From assembly GCA_017516885.1 (NCBI GenBank), contig JAFXAR010000001.1:21436-85435 (forward strand): a stretch of DNA of 64,000 nt, read 5' to 3'. Under the pieces are notes generated by a model that saw nothing but the letters and a program-made list of their open reading frames with translations, did no database searches and was not told the DNA's origin. Of the stretch, positions 36,307-45,191 are shown piece after piece. Made by a program: the position numbers and the translations under genes. How positions within the stretch are numbered: the first letter of the stretch is position 1; every line of letters starts with the position of its first letter. Source of the stretch: Bacteroidaceae bacterium (GTDB lineage: Bacteria; Bacteroidota; Bacteroidia; Bacteroidales; Bacteroidaceae).

Positions 36307-38871
36307 ATGATTGCAATTAGTAACACAAACCAACCAGCTTGGAAAACTGTTAATGTAAAATCTTACATTCCTGAGTCTTTGAAGAGACTTGAGGAATTGT
36401 CCCGTAACCTTTGGTGGGTATGGAACGAGGATGCTAAGGCCCTCTTCTCTATGCTTGATGCCGGCCTTTACAAGGCATGCGGCGGCAACCCTGTTCTTCT
36501 CCTTGAGAAGCTCGGTGTAGAGAAACTTGATGAACTTTCAAAGGATAAGGCAGTCCTTGACAAACTTGCCGATGTTTATGCGGATTTCCGCAGATATATG
36601 GATGTTAAGCCTAATGCTGAGCGTCCTTCAGTAGCATACTTCTGCATGGAGTATGGTCTTACAAGCGTTCTTAAGATATATTCAGGCGGTCTCGGTATTC
36701 TTGCCGGCGACTATCTGAAGGAGGCTTCTGACTCAAATGTTGATATGTGCGCGGTAGGTTTCCTCTATCGTTATGGCTACTTCAGCCAGTCACTCTCAAT
36801 GGACGGTTCTCAGATTGCGAACTATGATGCACAGAACTTCAACCAGCTGCCTATTGAGCGCGTATACGAGGAGGACGGCGTAACTCCATTGGTTATCCAT
36901 GTTCCTTACATCGATTACTATGTTCATGCAAATGTTTGGAGAGTAAACGTAGGCCGTGTGCCTCTCTATCTGCTTGATACAGACTTCGACATGAACAGCG
37001 AGTTTGACAAGCCTATTACTCACAAGCTCTATGGCGGCGATTGGGAAAACCGTCTCAAGCAGGAGATTCTTCTCGGTATCGGCGGTATGATTGCTCTTGA
37101 GAAGATGGGTATCAAGAAGGAAATCTATCACTGTAACGAGGGTCACGCAGCTCTCTGCAACCTCTATCGTCTTACACAGTACATCAAGACCGGCTACACA
37201 TACGAGGAGGCTCTTGAGATTGTACGCGCAAGCAGCCTTTACACAGTTCACACTCCTGTTCCTGCAGGTCACGACTACTTTGACGAGGCACTCTTTGGCA
37301 AGTACATGAGAGGCTATGCAAGCCAGCTGAACATTACTTGGGACGACCTTATGAACCTTGGCCGCATCAACGCTGGTGACAAGAACGAGCGTTTCTGCAT
37401 GTCAACATTCGCTTGCAACACTTGCCAGGAAATCAACGGTGTAAGCCGTCTCCACGGAAAGGTGTCAAAGTCAATGTTTGCTGAAATATGGAAGGGCTAT
37501 TATCCATCAGAGAACCATGTAGGTTACGTTACCAACGGTGTTCACTATCCTACATGGGTAGCACCTGAGTGGGACGAGCTCTATCGCAAGAACTTCGACC
37601 CAAGCTTCATCAACGACCAGTCAAACGAAAGCATCTGGCACGCAATTGACAAAATCTCTAACGAGACAATATGGAACACTCGCGTTGCTCGCAAGAAGAT
37701 GCTTATCAACTACATAAAGAAGGCATTCAGCGAGGATTGGCTGAAGAACCAGGGCGACCCAATGCGCATTGTTGACGTTGTGAAGAAGATTAACCCCGAT
37801 GCTCTTGTAATTGGTTTCGCACGCCGCTTTGCTACTTACAAGCGCGCTCACCTTCTCTTCACCGACCTTGACCGTCTTGCAAAATTGCTCAACAATCCTG
37901 AGCGTCCTATCCAGTTCCTCTTCGCAGGTAAGGCTCACCCACACGATGGTGCAGGTCAGGGTCTCATCAAGAAGATTATTGAGGTATCACGCCGTCCTGA
38001 GTTCGTAGGCAAGATTATCTTCCTTGAGAACTATGACATGGACCTTGCCAAGCTGCTTGTTTCAGGTGTTGATATTTGGATGAATACTCCTACACGTCCT
38101 CTTGAGGCATCAGGTACATCTGGCGAGAAGGCACTTATGAACGGTGTACTCAACTTCTCAGTGCTTGACGGATGGTGGTGCGAGGGCTACAAGCCAGGTG
38201 CAGGATGGGCACTCAAAGAGGAGCGCACATACCAGAATCAGGAGTTCCAGGACCAGCTCGATGCTGCTACAATCTACACTCTGCTTGAGAATGAGATTCT
38301 TCCAATGTACTACAACCGTGGCGGCAAGGCTTACTCTGACGAGTGGGTTCAGTGCATCAAGCGCTCAATCTCGGAGATTGCACCTCACTTCACAATGAAG
38401 CGCCAGCTCGATGACTACTACAGCAAGTTCTATTGCAAGCAGGCCGACCGTTACCGCCGTCTTGTTGCAAACGACTCTAAGGTTGTTCGCGAACTTGCAA
38501 AGTGGAAAGAGGAGGTTGCTGCTAAGTGGAATGCTATCGAGGTTATCTCAGTTGAGGGTGATGCAAACTTCATCAATGGCGCAATGTCGGCTGCTGACAA
38601 GTACAATGTTACTGTAAAGGTTGACGAGAAGGGTCTTGACAATGCAGTTGCTATTGAACTGGTTGTTCTTGCTCCCGATGCAAAGGGCAACGACCAGGTG
38701 TTCATGACTTATCCGCTCGAGGTTATCAAGCGCGAAGGCAATGTGTTCACATTCGGTGCAGAGATTGCTCCTACAAACGCAGGCGAGTTCAAGATTGCAT
38801 ACCGTATGTATCCAAAGCACGAGGAACTTCCTCACCGTATGGACTTCGCATACGTTAAGTGGTTTGCTTAA
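36307..38871 (+). CDS. glgP: Alpha-glucan phosphorylase, GT35
   Basis: An 854-residue PLP-dependent phosphorylase that releases glucose 1-phosphate from glycogen. It has the short-form family layout ([21 protein letters not shown] near the start, [49 protein letters not shown]) and the cofactor site [14 protein letters not shown] with Lys608 as the PLP lysine. [14 protein letters not shown] is the phosphate-site region. A C-terminal segment of about 130 residues (after [12 protein letters not shown]-like sequence) is typical of the short type. Codons look strongly biased, suggesting high expression. A perfect-palindrome terminator ends the unit. Confidence 0.95.
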   Translation: MIAISNTNQPAWKTVNVKSYIPESLKRLEELSRNLWWVWNEDAKALFSMLDAGLYKACGGNPVLLLEKLGVEKLDELSKDKAVLDKLADVYADFRRYMDVKPNAERPSVAYFCMEYGLTSVLKIYSGGLGILAGDYLKEASDSNVDMCAVGFLYRYGYFSQSLSMDGSQIANYDAQNFNQLPIERVYEEDGVTPLVIHVPYIDYYVHANVWRVNVGRVPLYLLDTDFDMNSEFDKPITHKLYGGDWENRLKQEILLGIGGMIALEKMGIKKEIYHCNEGHAALCNLYRLTQYIKTGYTYEEALEIVRASSLYTVHTPVPAGHDYFDEALFGKYMRGYASQLNITWDDLMNLGRINAGDKNERFCMSTFACNTCQEINGVSRLHGKVSKSMFAEIWKGYYPSENHVGYVTNGVHYPTWVAPEWDELYRKNFDPSFINDQSNESIWHAIDKISNETIWNTRVARKKMLINYIKKAFSEDWLKNQGDPMRIVDVVKKINPDALVIGFARRFATYKRAHLLFTDLDRLAKLLNNPERPIQFLFAGKAHPHDGAGQGLIKKIIEVSRRPEFVGKIIFLENYDMDLAKLLVSGVDIWMNTPTRPLEASGTSGEKALMNGVLNFSVLDGWWCEGYKPGAGWALKEERTYQNQEFQDQLDAATIYTLLENEILPMYYNRGGKAYSDEWVQCIKRSISEIAPHFTMKRQLDDYYSKFYCKQADRYRRLVANDSKVVRELAKWKEEVAAKWNAIEVISVEGDANFINGAMSAADKYNVTVKVDEKGLDNAVAIELVVLAPDAKGNDQVFMTYPLEVIKREGNVFTFGAEIAPTNAGEFKIAYRMYPKHEELPHRMDFAYVKWFA

Positions 38872-38891
38872 TCAGTCAAATGCTTTATATA

Positions 38892-38925
38892 AGAAAGGGG
38901 ATAGCCGCGCGGCTATCCCCTTTCT
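38892..38925 (+). terminator. Perfect-palindrome terminator after glgP
   Basis: 38892-38908 and 38909-38925 are exact 17-base complements without spacer, 20 bases after the stop. The right arm ends in CCCCTTTCT but no long T run follows. Confidence 0.75.
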
Positions 38926-38984
38926 GTGTGAATGCAGTCAAGTTTAACCGCGAAAAAGGAAGAAGCAGGCATTTTAGAATATAT

Positions 38985-39050
38985 AAATGGCAAACGAGCG
39001 AATTCAATATTTTTTTGGAAATTTAAGCTGCTTCTTGAACAGCTTCTAAA
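38985..39050 (+). repeat. Dispersed intergenic repeat copy (degenerate)
   Basis: AAATGG (38985-38990) and AATTTAA-GCTG-CTTCT (39020-39035) follow the order of the copies at 11083 and 59200; the CTTCT end is duplicated (39031-39035 and 39043-39047). It lies just before the hemolysin III gene. Confidence 0.4.
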
Positions 39051-39076
39051 TAAATTACACTATTTTTGTTATTGCT

Positions 39077-39736
39077 ATGAGTGGCAACGAAAAAATATAT
39101 ACACGAGAAGAGGAAAAATGCAACATCATATCCCATGCAGTGGGCATTGCTGGTGCAATTGCGGCGGGAGCATATTTTCTATATAAGGTAATTGCTGCCG
39201 GTGGCGATGCCTGGGCAATAGCAAGCATTATACTCTACATTTTTGGAATGGTGGGCTCTTTTGTTTGTTCCACTGCCTATCATGCCTCAAAACCGGGCAC
39301 GCCGTTGCGCCGGACTTTGCGCAAGTTCGACCATTCGGCCATATACTGGTACATTGCCGGCAGTTACTCCCCGATAACGCTTATTGCCATGCGCGATGTT
39401 GGATATTGGGGATGGGGAATATTTATCTTCTGCTGGATATGCGCCATTGTGGGCACGTCGGTAAGCTTTTATGGGCTTAAAAAACAGAATTATATTGAGA
39501 CTGCGTGCTATGTGCTCATGGGGCTTACAATTGTTGTTGCAATGAAACAGTTCTACGAGGCTGTGCCGTTTGCGCTCTTCATGTGGGTTGTAGGCGAAGG
39601 CATAGCATATATTGCCGGAGCAGTGCTCTACAGCCTGCACAAGGTAAAGTATATTCATGCAATATTCCACTTCTTTGTGCTCATTGGCACGCTGTGCCAC
39701 ATGATAGCAGTGTGGATGCTTGTGAATGCCATGTAA
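39077..39736 (+). CDS. Hemolysin III / PAQR-type membrane protein
   Basis: A 219-residue seven-helix membrane protein of the HlyIII (TrhA/YqfA) family. Conserved metal-binding positions are visible as STAYHASKP, FDHSAIYWYIAGSYSPITL and the C-terminal HAIFHFFVLIGTLCHMIAV. These proteins affect membrane fluidity in some bacteria; the haemolytic name is historical. The start at 39077 is only 9 bases after a TATTTTTG box (39061-39068), so the message would be nearly leaderless or use another promoter. It ends just before murB. Confidence 0.9.
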   Translation: MSGNEKIYTREEEKCNIISHAVGIAGAIAAGAYFLYKVIAAGGDAWAIASIILYIFGMVGSFVCSTAYHASKPGTPLRRTLRKFDHSAIYWYIAGSYSPITLIAMRDVGYWGWGIFIFCWICAIVGTSVSFYGLKKQNYIETACYVLMGLTIVVAMKQFYEAVPFALFMWVVGEGIAYIAGAVLYSLHKVKYIHAIFHFFVLIGTLCHMIAVWMLVNAM

Positions 39737-39767
39737 AATGGCGGTAACTGCAAAAAAAAGCATTGAT

Positions 39768-40778
39768 ATGATTAAGGAATATAACAGATACTCCCTTTTG
39801 CCGCATAATACATTTGGCATTGAGGCTGAGGCGGCGCATTTTGTCGAGTTCGGGTCGGAAGATGCACTTGTCTCCTATCTTAAAAACGGCATTAAAGGCC
39901 GAACTCTTGTAATAGGCGCTGGCAGCAATCTTGTTTTCGTTAAGGATTTTGACGGAACAGTATTCCATTCCGCCATAAAGGATATTGAGATAGTTGCCGA
40001 GGATGATGCTTCTGTTCTTGTCCGTGTTGGCAGTGGAGTGGTGATGGACGATTTTGTGGCACACTGCGTTGAACGCGGCTGGTACGGCATTGAGAACCTT
40101 TCGCTCATTCCGGGTGAGGTGGGCGCGAGTGCCGTGCAGAATGTGGGAGCGTATGGAGTGGAGGCCGGTGATTTTATTGAAAAGGTTGAGGCAGTGCGCA
40201 TAGCCGATGCTGAAAAAAGAGTCTTTATGCATGATGATTGCCGCTTTGCCTATCGCTATTCTGTTTTCAAGGACGAGGAATGCGGCAAGAATATTGTTAC
40301 TTACGTCACATACCGGCTTAGCAAAATACCGGCCTTTAAATTGAATTACGGTGCATTGCAGCAGCATGTGGAGGCATTGGGAGGGGCAGCTCTTGAGAAT
40401 GTACGCCGTGCCGTGTGCGAGATTAGAGAGGCTAAACTGCCCAATCCTGCAACAGTAGGAAGTGCCGGAAGTTTCTTTATGAACCCCATTGTACAGGCCT
40501 CAGATGCAGCGCGGCTGGTTGGGGAATATCCGCTTATGCCTCATTATCCCCAGGCGGATGGCCGCGTCAAGCTGTCGGCCGGATGGCTCATTGAGCAGTG
40601 CGGCTGGAAAGATACTCCTCATGAACATGTAGGCGTTTACAGGCATCAGGCCCTAGTTGTAATAAACCGTGGCGGTGCAACAGGCGCAGAGGTGCTGGCA
40701 TTTGCCAATGAAATTGTTGCTTCGGTAAAGGAAAAGTTCGGCGTTAGGTTGAATATGGAGGCAAATATAATAGAGTAG
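39768..40778 (+). CDS. murB: UDP-N-acetylenolpyruvoylglucosamine reductase
   Basis: Reduces UDP-GlcNAc-enolpyruvate to UDP-MurNAc in peptidoglycan synthesis, using FAD and NADPH. I chose the ATG at 39768 (MIKEYNRYSLLPHNTFGI), which begins exactly where MurB homology begins; in-frame starts at 39726 and 39738 would overlap or abut the hemolysin gene. At 336 residues it is the type I (E. coli-like) form. FAD-site GAGSNLVF, IPGEVGASAVQNVGAYG, the proton donor Ser in GSAGSFFMNP and C-terminal SAGWLIEQCGWKD are all present. Confidence 0.96.
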   Translation: MIKEYNRYSLLPHNTFGIEAEAAHFVEFGSEDALVSYLKNGIKGRTLVIGAGSNLVFVKDFDGTVFHSAIKDIEIVAEDDASVLVRVGSGVVMDDFVAHCVERGWYGIENLSLIPGEVGASAVQNVGAYGVEAGDFIEKVEAVRIADAEKRVFMHDDCRFAYRYSVFKDEECGKNIVTYVTYRLSKIPAFKLNYGALQQHVEALGGAALENVRRAVCEIREAKLPNPATVGSAGSFFMNPIVQASDAARLVGEYPLMPHYPQADGRVKLSAGWLIEQCGWKDTPHEHVGVYRHQALVVINRGGATGAEVLAFANEIVASVKEKFGVRLNMEANIIE

Positions 40779-40782
40779 AGCA

Positions 40783-41553
40783 ATGAAACTGACTTTTTTG
40801 GGAACTGGAACATCTACCGGAGTTCCGGAGATTGGCTGCAAATGCGAGGTGTGCACTTCGTCCGACCCGCGCGATTCGCGTCTGCGCAGTTCGGCCCTGC
40901 TGCAGAAAGGCAATACAACGCTGCTCCTTGACTGCGGCCCTGATTTCAGGACACAGATACTGCGTGCCGATGCAAGGAAAATCGATGCGCTTCTGTTGAC
41001 GCACAAGCACTACGATCACATTATAGGGATTGATGACTTGCGTCCCTTTACATCAGGCAGGGAGCTGCCGATATACGCCGACAGGGAGACCGAACAGCAG
41101 ATACGTTCATTCTTCCCTTACTGCTTCGGGCGGGTAAAATATCCAGGCGTTGCAAATATTAGAGTGTGCACTATTGACAGCAAGACACCATTCACGGTGG
41201 GCGATGTGGAGGTTATTCCATTGCGCGTGTTCCATGGAATGTTCCCCATTATGGCCTACAGGTTCGGAAAACTCGCATACATAACCGATATGAGCTATAT
41301 TGAACCGTCGGAACTAGAGAAATTAAAAGGAGTTGACACTCTTGTAATGAACGCTCTCCGTTTTTCAAAGCCTCATAAAACGCACCAGACAGTCCTTGAA
41401 GCATTGTCTGTTATAGACACTATAGCGCCTCGCCGTACATATTTTACCCACATGATGCATCACATAGGCCTGCACGCGAAAATAGAAAAATGCCTCCCCG
41501 ATGGTGTCTTTTTAGCATACGACGGCCTTGAAATAGAAATCGATGACAAGTAA
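40783..41553 (+). CDS. MBL-fold metal-dependent hydrolase, PhnP-like
   Basis: A 256-residue metallo-beta-lactamase-fold protein. The metal motif is THKHYDHIIGIDDLR (HxHxDH), with further ligands at VFHGMFPIMAYR, ITDMSYI and YFTHMMHHIGLH. The N-terminus FLGTGTSTGVPEIGCKCEVCTS, with Cys residues that can bind an extra metal, is characteristic of the PhnP-like phosphodiesterase branch. No phn genes are near, so the physiological substrate (cyclic phosphodiester or similar) is unknown. It starts 4 bases after murB. Confidence 0.88.
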   Translation: MKLTFLGTGTSTGVPEIGCKCEVCTSSDPRDSRLRSSALLQKGNTTLLLDCGPDFRTQILRADARKIDALLLTHKHYDHIIGIDDLRPFTSGRELPIYADRETEQQIRSFFPYCFGRVKYPGVANIRVCTIDSKTPFTVGDVEVIPLRVFHGMFPIMAYRFGKLAYITDMSYIEPSELEKLKGVDTLVMNALRFSKPHKTHQTVLEALSVIDTIAPRRTYFTHMMHHIGLHAKIEKCLPDGVFLAYDGLEIEIDDK

Positions 41554-41570
41554 TTCAAATATCTATAATA

Positions 41571-41607
41571 AAAAATCGTCGTGAACTATTGCTCATAACG
41601 ATTTTTT
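41571..41607. terminator. Bidirectional terminator between the MBL hydrolase and panE
   Basis: AAAAATCGT (41571-41579) pairs with ACGATTTTT (41598-41606); the A-rich left and T-rich right sides allow termination from both convergent genes. A second, wider pairing CTTTCAGC/GCTGAAAG spans 41612-41667. Confidence 0.65.
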
Positions 41608-41649
41608 ATTGCTTTCAGCAAGGAGGCTTTCCTTCATGGTTTCCTTGAT

Positions 41650-42660
41650 TTATTTCTGCTGAAAGTATTTGAGGTTCTCAAATGAGGGCTTTAGTTCCCC
41701 TTCCTCTATGCGGTGTATTATTTCAACAACTTTGTCGTTGGCCGGGGTGGGCACGCCTGCTTTGCGGCCGAATGCGCTGACAACGCCGTTAATGGCGTCA
41801 ACCTCGGTCTTTTTGCCCTTTTCAAGGTCTTGCAGCATGCTTGCTTTCAGCAGTGCGTGCTTGCGTATGGCTATGGGTATAATAAAGAACGAGAATGCTC
41901 TCTTTATCCTTCCCTTGTAGTCGAGCAGCTTGACAATATCCTTGCCCTGTACAGGCTCTATTTTTATATTGCTTGCGGCGCATACATCAATGCTCTCCTT
42001 TATTAGCGCCTGTACAATTCTGCGCGATGATTTCTCTTTTGCTGCCTCGCCGAATGTGCATCCAAGAACAGCGCTCATTCCTGAGAATGCCGAGTTTATC
42101 AGCAGTTTGCTCCAGCGCGAGCCAATGAAGTTGTTGTCAATTTCAACCGGTCCCATCAGCTCAAGCAATGCTTTCACTTCGCTTATGCGGGCATTAGGCT
42201 GCTTTTGAAGTGCTCCGAGTGAGAAGGTTAGTGAATCGGGCGCGCTGGTGAGTTCGCAAACTCCTGGTTCTTTCATTGTGGCGCCCCATGCAACTGTGCA
42301 TCCAAGAACGCGCTCTTCGCCAACAATTTCACCAATCTGCAGTTCGGGGATTCCGTTCTGCAATGTTACTATCACGCCGTCATCGGCAAGAAAATCCTTT
42401 ATGTAGCCTACAACCTCAGCATTCTGCTGCTGCTTTGTCATCAAAAACAGAATGTCGTATTTTCCCGACATCTCCTCAGGGGTGTAGGCAGTGACCTTTT
42501 GCTTGAATGCTACAGTGCCGGTTACGCTTGCACCGTATTTGTTCAGCGCCTCTACATGCGCCTTGTTGCGGTTTATCAGTTCAATCCGGCCGCCGTTCTT
42601 TGTTATGTATGCTCCTAATATTGTTCCAAGTGAACCTGCTCCGTATATTGCTGCTCTCAT
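41650..42660 (-). CDS. panE: 2-dehydropantoate 2-reductase (ketopantoate reductase) family
   Basis: A 336-residue NADPH-dependent reductase for the pantothenate/CoA pathway. The start at 42660 (MRAAIYGAGSLGTILGAY) provides the Rossmann GxGxxG at the very N-terminus; the longer frame to 42747 overlaps nth. LMTKQQQNAEV, TLQNGIPELQIGEIVGEERVLGCTVAWGAT and NNFIGSRWSKLLINSAFSGMSA with its catalytic Lys fit PanE. A long Arg/Lys-rich C-terminal helix region is normal. Bacteroidales often carry more than one homologue, so the pantoate role is likely but not certain. Confidence 0.85.
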   Translation of the reverse strand: MRAAIYGAGSLGTILGAYITKNGGRIELINRNKAHVEALNKYGASVTGTVAFKQKVTAYTPEEMSGKYDILFLMTKQQQNAEVVGYIKDFLADDGVIVTLQNGIPELQIGEIVGEERVLGCTVAWGATMKEPGVCELTSAPDSLTFSLGALQKQPNARISEVKALLELMGPVEIDNNFIGSRWSKLLINSAFSGMSAVLGCTFGEAAKEKSSRRIVQALIKESIDVCAASNIKIEPVQGKDIVKLLDYKGRIKRAFSFFIIPIAIRKHALLKASMLQDLEKGKKTEVDAINGVVSAFGRKAGVPTPANDKVVEIIHRIEEGELKPSFENLKYFQQK

Positions 42661-42695
42661 GTTGTTCCTGTTTATTGTTAAATGCCTTTTTGTTA

Positions 42696-43334
42696 TCAGT
42701 TCTCTTTTGCGCTCTTGCAGATGCTGCTTAGTCCGCACCGGCTGCATTCAGGAGTGCGTGCCTTGCACACATACCGCCCGTGAAGTATCAGCCAATGGTG
42801 CGCCTTGGGGATTATCTCGGCCGGCAGATGCTTCATCAGCTCCATCTCTACACTGTAGGGGGTTGTGCAGCGCTTTGGTACGAGCCCAATGCGGTGGCTT
42901 ACGCGGAATACATGCGTGTCGACAGCCATTGCGCTTTTGTCCCACACAACTGAAAGTATTACATTGGCTGTTTTGCGTCCAACTCCGGGCAGTGTTATAA
43001 GCTCCTCAAGTGTGTCAGGAACTTCTCCTCCAAAATCTCTGCACAGTTTCTGCGCCATTCCTACAAGGTGCTTTGCCTTGTTGTTGGGGTATGATACGCT
43101 CTTTATGTAGTTGTATATCTCATCGGGGTGTGCCTGGGACATTTCGCGGGCATCGGGGTAGCGGGCTATTAGGTCGGGTGTAACCATGTTCACGCGCTTG
43201 TCGGTGCATTGCGCTGACAGTATAACTGCCACAAGAAGGTCAAACGGAGTGGAGTAGTCTAACTCAGTCTCTGCAACAGGCATTGCCATTTCAAAGTATT
43301 CTATGGCTTTCTTGTAGAGTTCTGATTTTTTCAT
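42696..43334 (-). CDS. nth: Endonuclease III, DNA glycosylase/AP lyase
   Basis: A 212-residue helix-hairpin-helix glycosylase that removes oxidised pyrimidines. The HhH is LPGVGRKTANVI with the catalytic Lys upstream region (ILSAQCTDKRVN), the catalytic Asp is in AVDTHVFRVSHRIGL, and the [4Fe-4S] loop is Cys-x6-Cys-x2-Cys-x5-Cys (CKARTPECSRCGLSSIC). It is 35 bases upstream of panE in the same direction. Confidence 0.97.
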   Translation of the reverse strand: MKKSELYKKAIEYFEMAMPVAETELDYSTPFDLLVAVILSAQCTDKRVNMVTPDLIARYPDAREMSQAHPDEIYNYIKSVSYPNNKAKHLVGMAQKLCRDFGGEVPDTLEELITLPGVGRKTANVILSVVWDKSAMAVDTHVFRVSHRIGLVPKRCTTPYSVEMELMKHLPAEIIPKAHHWLILHGRYVCKARTPECSRCGLSSICKSAKEN

Positions 43335-43353
43335 TGCCGTTCATCTGTTTGAA

Positions 43354-43379
43354 GAAAGGCGACTGTTAGGCCGCCTTTC
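43354..43379 (-). terminator. Hairpin after the histidine phosphatase gene
   Basis: GAAAGGCG (43354-43361) pairs with CGCCTTTC (43372-43379), just after the leftward stop at 43383; leftward it is followed by CTTC. A modest terminator or attenuator before nth. Confidence 0.5.
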
Positions 43380-43382
43380 CAT

Positions 43383-43883
43383 TTATACTGTAAATTCTCT
43401 GATTTCGCAATTGCCGAACAGCGTGACGTCCCTGTGGGTAACGCCTTTAATTTCGGCCTCCATTATACGGCAGAAGAAACCGTGGCTGAAAGCAAGAATC
43501 TTTTTGCCGGGGTATTCGCGGCGCACCTTGTCAAGAAACTTGTGCGCGCGTTCCTTCATTGACTCTTCTGTCTCAACAGTGTCGTTGTATACTGCACCCT
43601 TAATTGGTGTGCCTGCAAGGTTGCCAAGGTCGCGCTCGCGCAGCAGCGGTTCTTTAATGAATGTGCACTCGCGGCCTTCAAGGGCAATCTCGGCCGTGTC
43701 CAAGCATCGCTTGAGGTCGCTGCAGAGCACTACGTCAAACTCAAGTTCGGCAATGCGAGGGCGCAACGAATGTGCCTGCTCAATGCCAAGTTCCGAAAGA
43801 TGCCCGGGTGTTTGTCCCTGGAACAGTCCTTTTGAGTTTTCAATAGTCTCGCCGTGGCGGGTCATGTATATGGTTGTGGCCAT
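43383..43883 (-). CDS. Histidine phosphatase (phosphoglycerate mutase-like) family
   Basis: A 166-residue branch-1 histidine phosphatase. The RHG motif with catalytic His is TRHGETIEN, Arg in SDLKRCLDTAEIALEGR, the acid Glu in LRERDLGNLAG and the second His in ILAFSHGFFCRIMEAE. Members act as alpha-ribazole phosphatase, sugar-phosphate phosphatases or mutases; nothing nearby decides which. It begins 27 bases after the pheS stop, so it is probably cotranscribed with pheS. Confidence 0.88.
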   Translation of the reverse strand: MATTIYMTRHGETIENSKGLFQGQTPGHLSELGIEQAHSLRPRIAELEFDVVLCSDLKRCLDTAEIALEGRECTFIKEPLLRERDLGNLAGTPIKGAVYNDTVETEESMKERAHKFLDKVRREYPGKKILAFSHGFFCRIMEAEIKGVTHRDVTLFGNCEIREFTV

Positions 43884-43910
43884 TGTTGTGTAAATGGGTT
43901 TTTAGGCTTT

Positions 43911-44930
43911 TTAATTTGCGCTTTCAAAGAGTTTCAGGAAGCGCACGTCGTTCTCGCTGAAGAGACGCAGGTCCTTTACCTGATATTTGAGGTTTGTGAT
44001 GCGCTCAATGCCCATGCCGAATGCGTATCCCGAATACTCCTTGCTGTCAATTCCGCACAGCTCAAGCACGTTGGGGTCTACCATGCCGCAGCCAAGAATC
44101 TCCACCCAGCCTGTGTTCTTGCAGAACGGGCAGCCCTTGCCGCCGCAAATGTTGCAGCTGATGTCCATCTCGGCGCTTGGTTCTGTGAATGGGAAGTATG
44201 AGGGGCGGAGGCGTATCTTGGTATCCTTGCCGAACATCTCCTGGGCAAACAGAAGAAGCACCTGCTTCAGGTCGGTAAACGATACGTTCTTGTCAACGTA
44301 AAGTCCCTCAAGCTGGTGGAAGAAGCAGTGTGCGCGGTAGCTGATTGCCTCGTTGCGGTATACGCGGCCCGGTGCAATGATGCGGATAGGGGGCTGGCTT
44401 GTCTCCATTACGCGGCTCTGTACGCTGCTGGTGTGGGTGCGCAGAATGATGTCGGGGTGCGCCTCTACAAAGAATGTGTCCTGCATGTCGCGTGCCGGAT
44501 GGTCCTCGGCAAAGTTCATTGACGAGAATACATGCCAGTCGTCCTCAACCTCTACGCCGTTTGCTATTGAGAATCCCAAACGGGCGAAAATGTCTACAAT
44601 CTCGTTTCTGACTATTGACAGCGGATGGCGTGTGCCCAGCACTGTGGGGCTTGAGGGACGAGTCAGGTCAATTTCGCACTGTTCTTCCTCCTTGTTTGCC
44701 AGCAGTTCCTTAAGACTGTTGAAATGCTCCTGTGCAGCATTCTTCAGTTCGTTTATCTTTACTCCAACCTCTCGCTTCTGCTCAGCAGGCACTTCGCGGA
44801 ACTGTGCCATAAGGTCATTTACTATACCTTTCTTGCTCAGGTATTTAAGGCGTAGCGCCTCAAGTTCATCTGCATTGGCTGCCGTACTGTTCTTAATCTC
44901 TTCAAGCAAGCCGTTTATTCTTTCTATCAT
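43911..44930 (-). CDS. pheS: Phenylalanyl-tRNA synthetase alpha subunit
   Basis: Class II aminoacyl-tRNA synthetase subunit, 339 residues, cytoplasmic alpha2beta2 enzyme. The N-terminal coiled coil is followed by HPLSIVRNEIVDIFARLGF, HVFSSMNFAEDHPARDMQDTFFV (motif 1 region), RTHTSSVQSRVME (motif 2), FHQLEGLYVDKNVSFTDLKQVL, FPFTEPSAEMDISC, and motif 3 GMGIERITNLKYQVKDLRLFSEND. An extra Cys cluster (CNICGGKGCPFCKNTGW) occurs before motif 3, as in several Bacteroidota PheS. pheT is not in the window. Confidence 0.97.
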   Translation of the reverse strand: MIERINGLLEEIKNSTAANADELEALRLKYLSKKGIVNDLMAQFREVPAEQKREVGVKINELKNAAQEHFNSLKELLANKEEEQCEIDLTRPSSPTVLGTRHPLSIVRNEIVDIFARLGFSIANGVEVEDDWHVFSSMNFAEDHPARDMQDTFFVEAHPDIILRTHTSSVQSRVMETSQPPIRIIAPGRVYRNEAISYRAHCFFHQLEGLYVDKNVSFTDLKQVLLLFAQEMFGKDTKIRLRPSYFPFTEPSAEMDISCNICGGKGCPFCKNTGWVEILGCGMVDPNVLELCGIDSKEYSGYAFGMGIERITNLKYQVKDLRLFSENDVRFLKLFESAN

Positions 44931-44964
44931 AATTTGTGTTTTGTTTCTGTTCGGACAATCTTTG

Positions 44965-44972
44965 CAAAGTTA
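44965..44972 (-). promoter_or_regulatory. -7 box of pheS promoter
   Basis: The minus strand reads TAACTTTG at 44972-44965, an exact TAnnTTTG, 35 bases before the pheS ATG. The -33 element is weak. Confidence 0.55.
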
Positions 44973-45191
44973 ACTAAATATGGCGAATTCTTGAAACAAT
45001 TGCTGCCTAAATTGTTCCAATTTATGCGAATTCGGCAATTCTGCGGAACTGTTCGGCAACTGATGCATTTTTTTTCATTTTAAGCGTAAAAATGTACAGA
45101 AAAGAATTTGAACATTACAGTTTTTTTACCATTTTTGCCAATTGTTTGTAACTTGCATAAGGTGGGTTCTATAAATTAGCAGAGATATACT

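Noticed and set aside
36139-36333. 64-residue minus-strand frame with a CAAAGGTA (minus TACCTTTG) box at 36241
   Set aside because: The frame overlaps both glycogen genes and lacks family similarity; the -7-like box is isolated with no -33 element.
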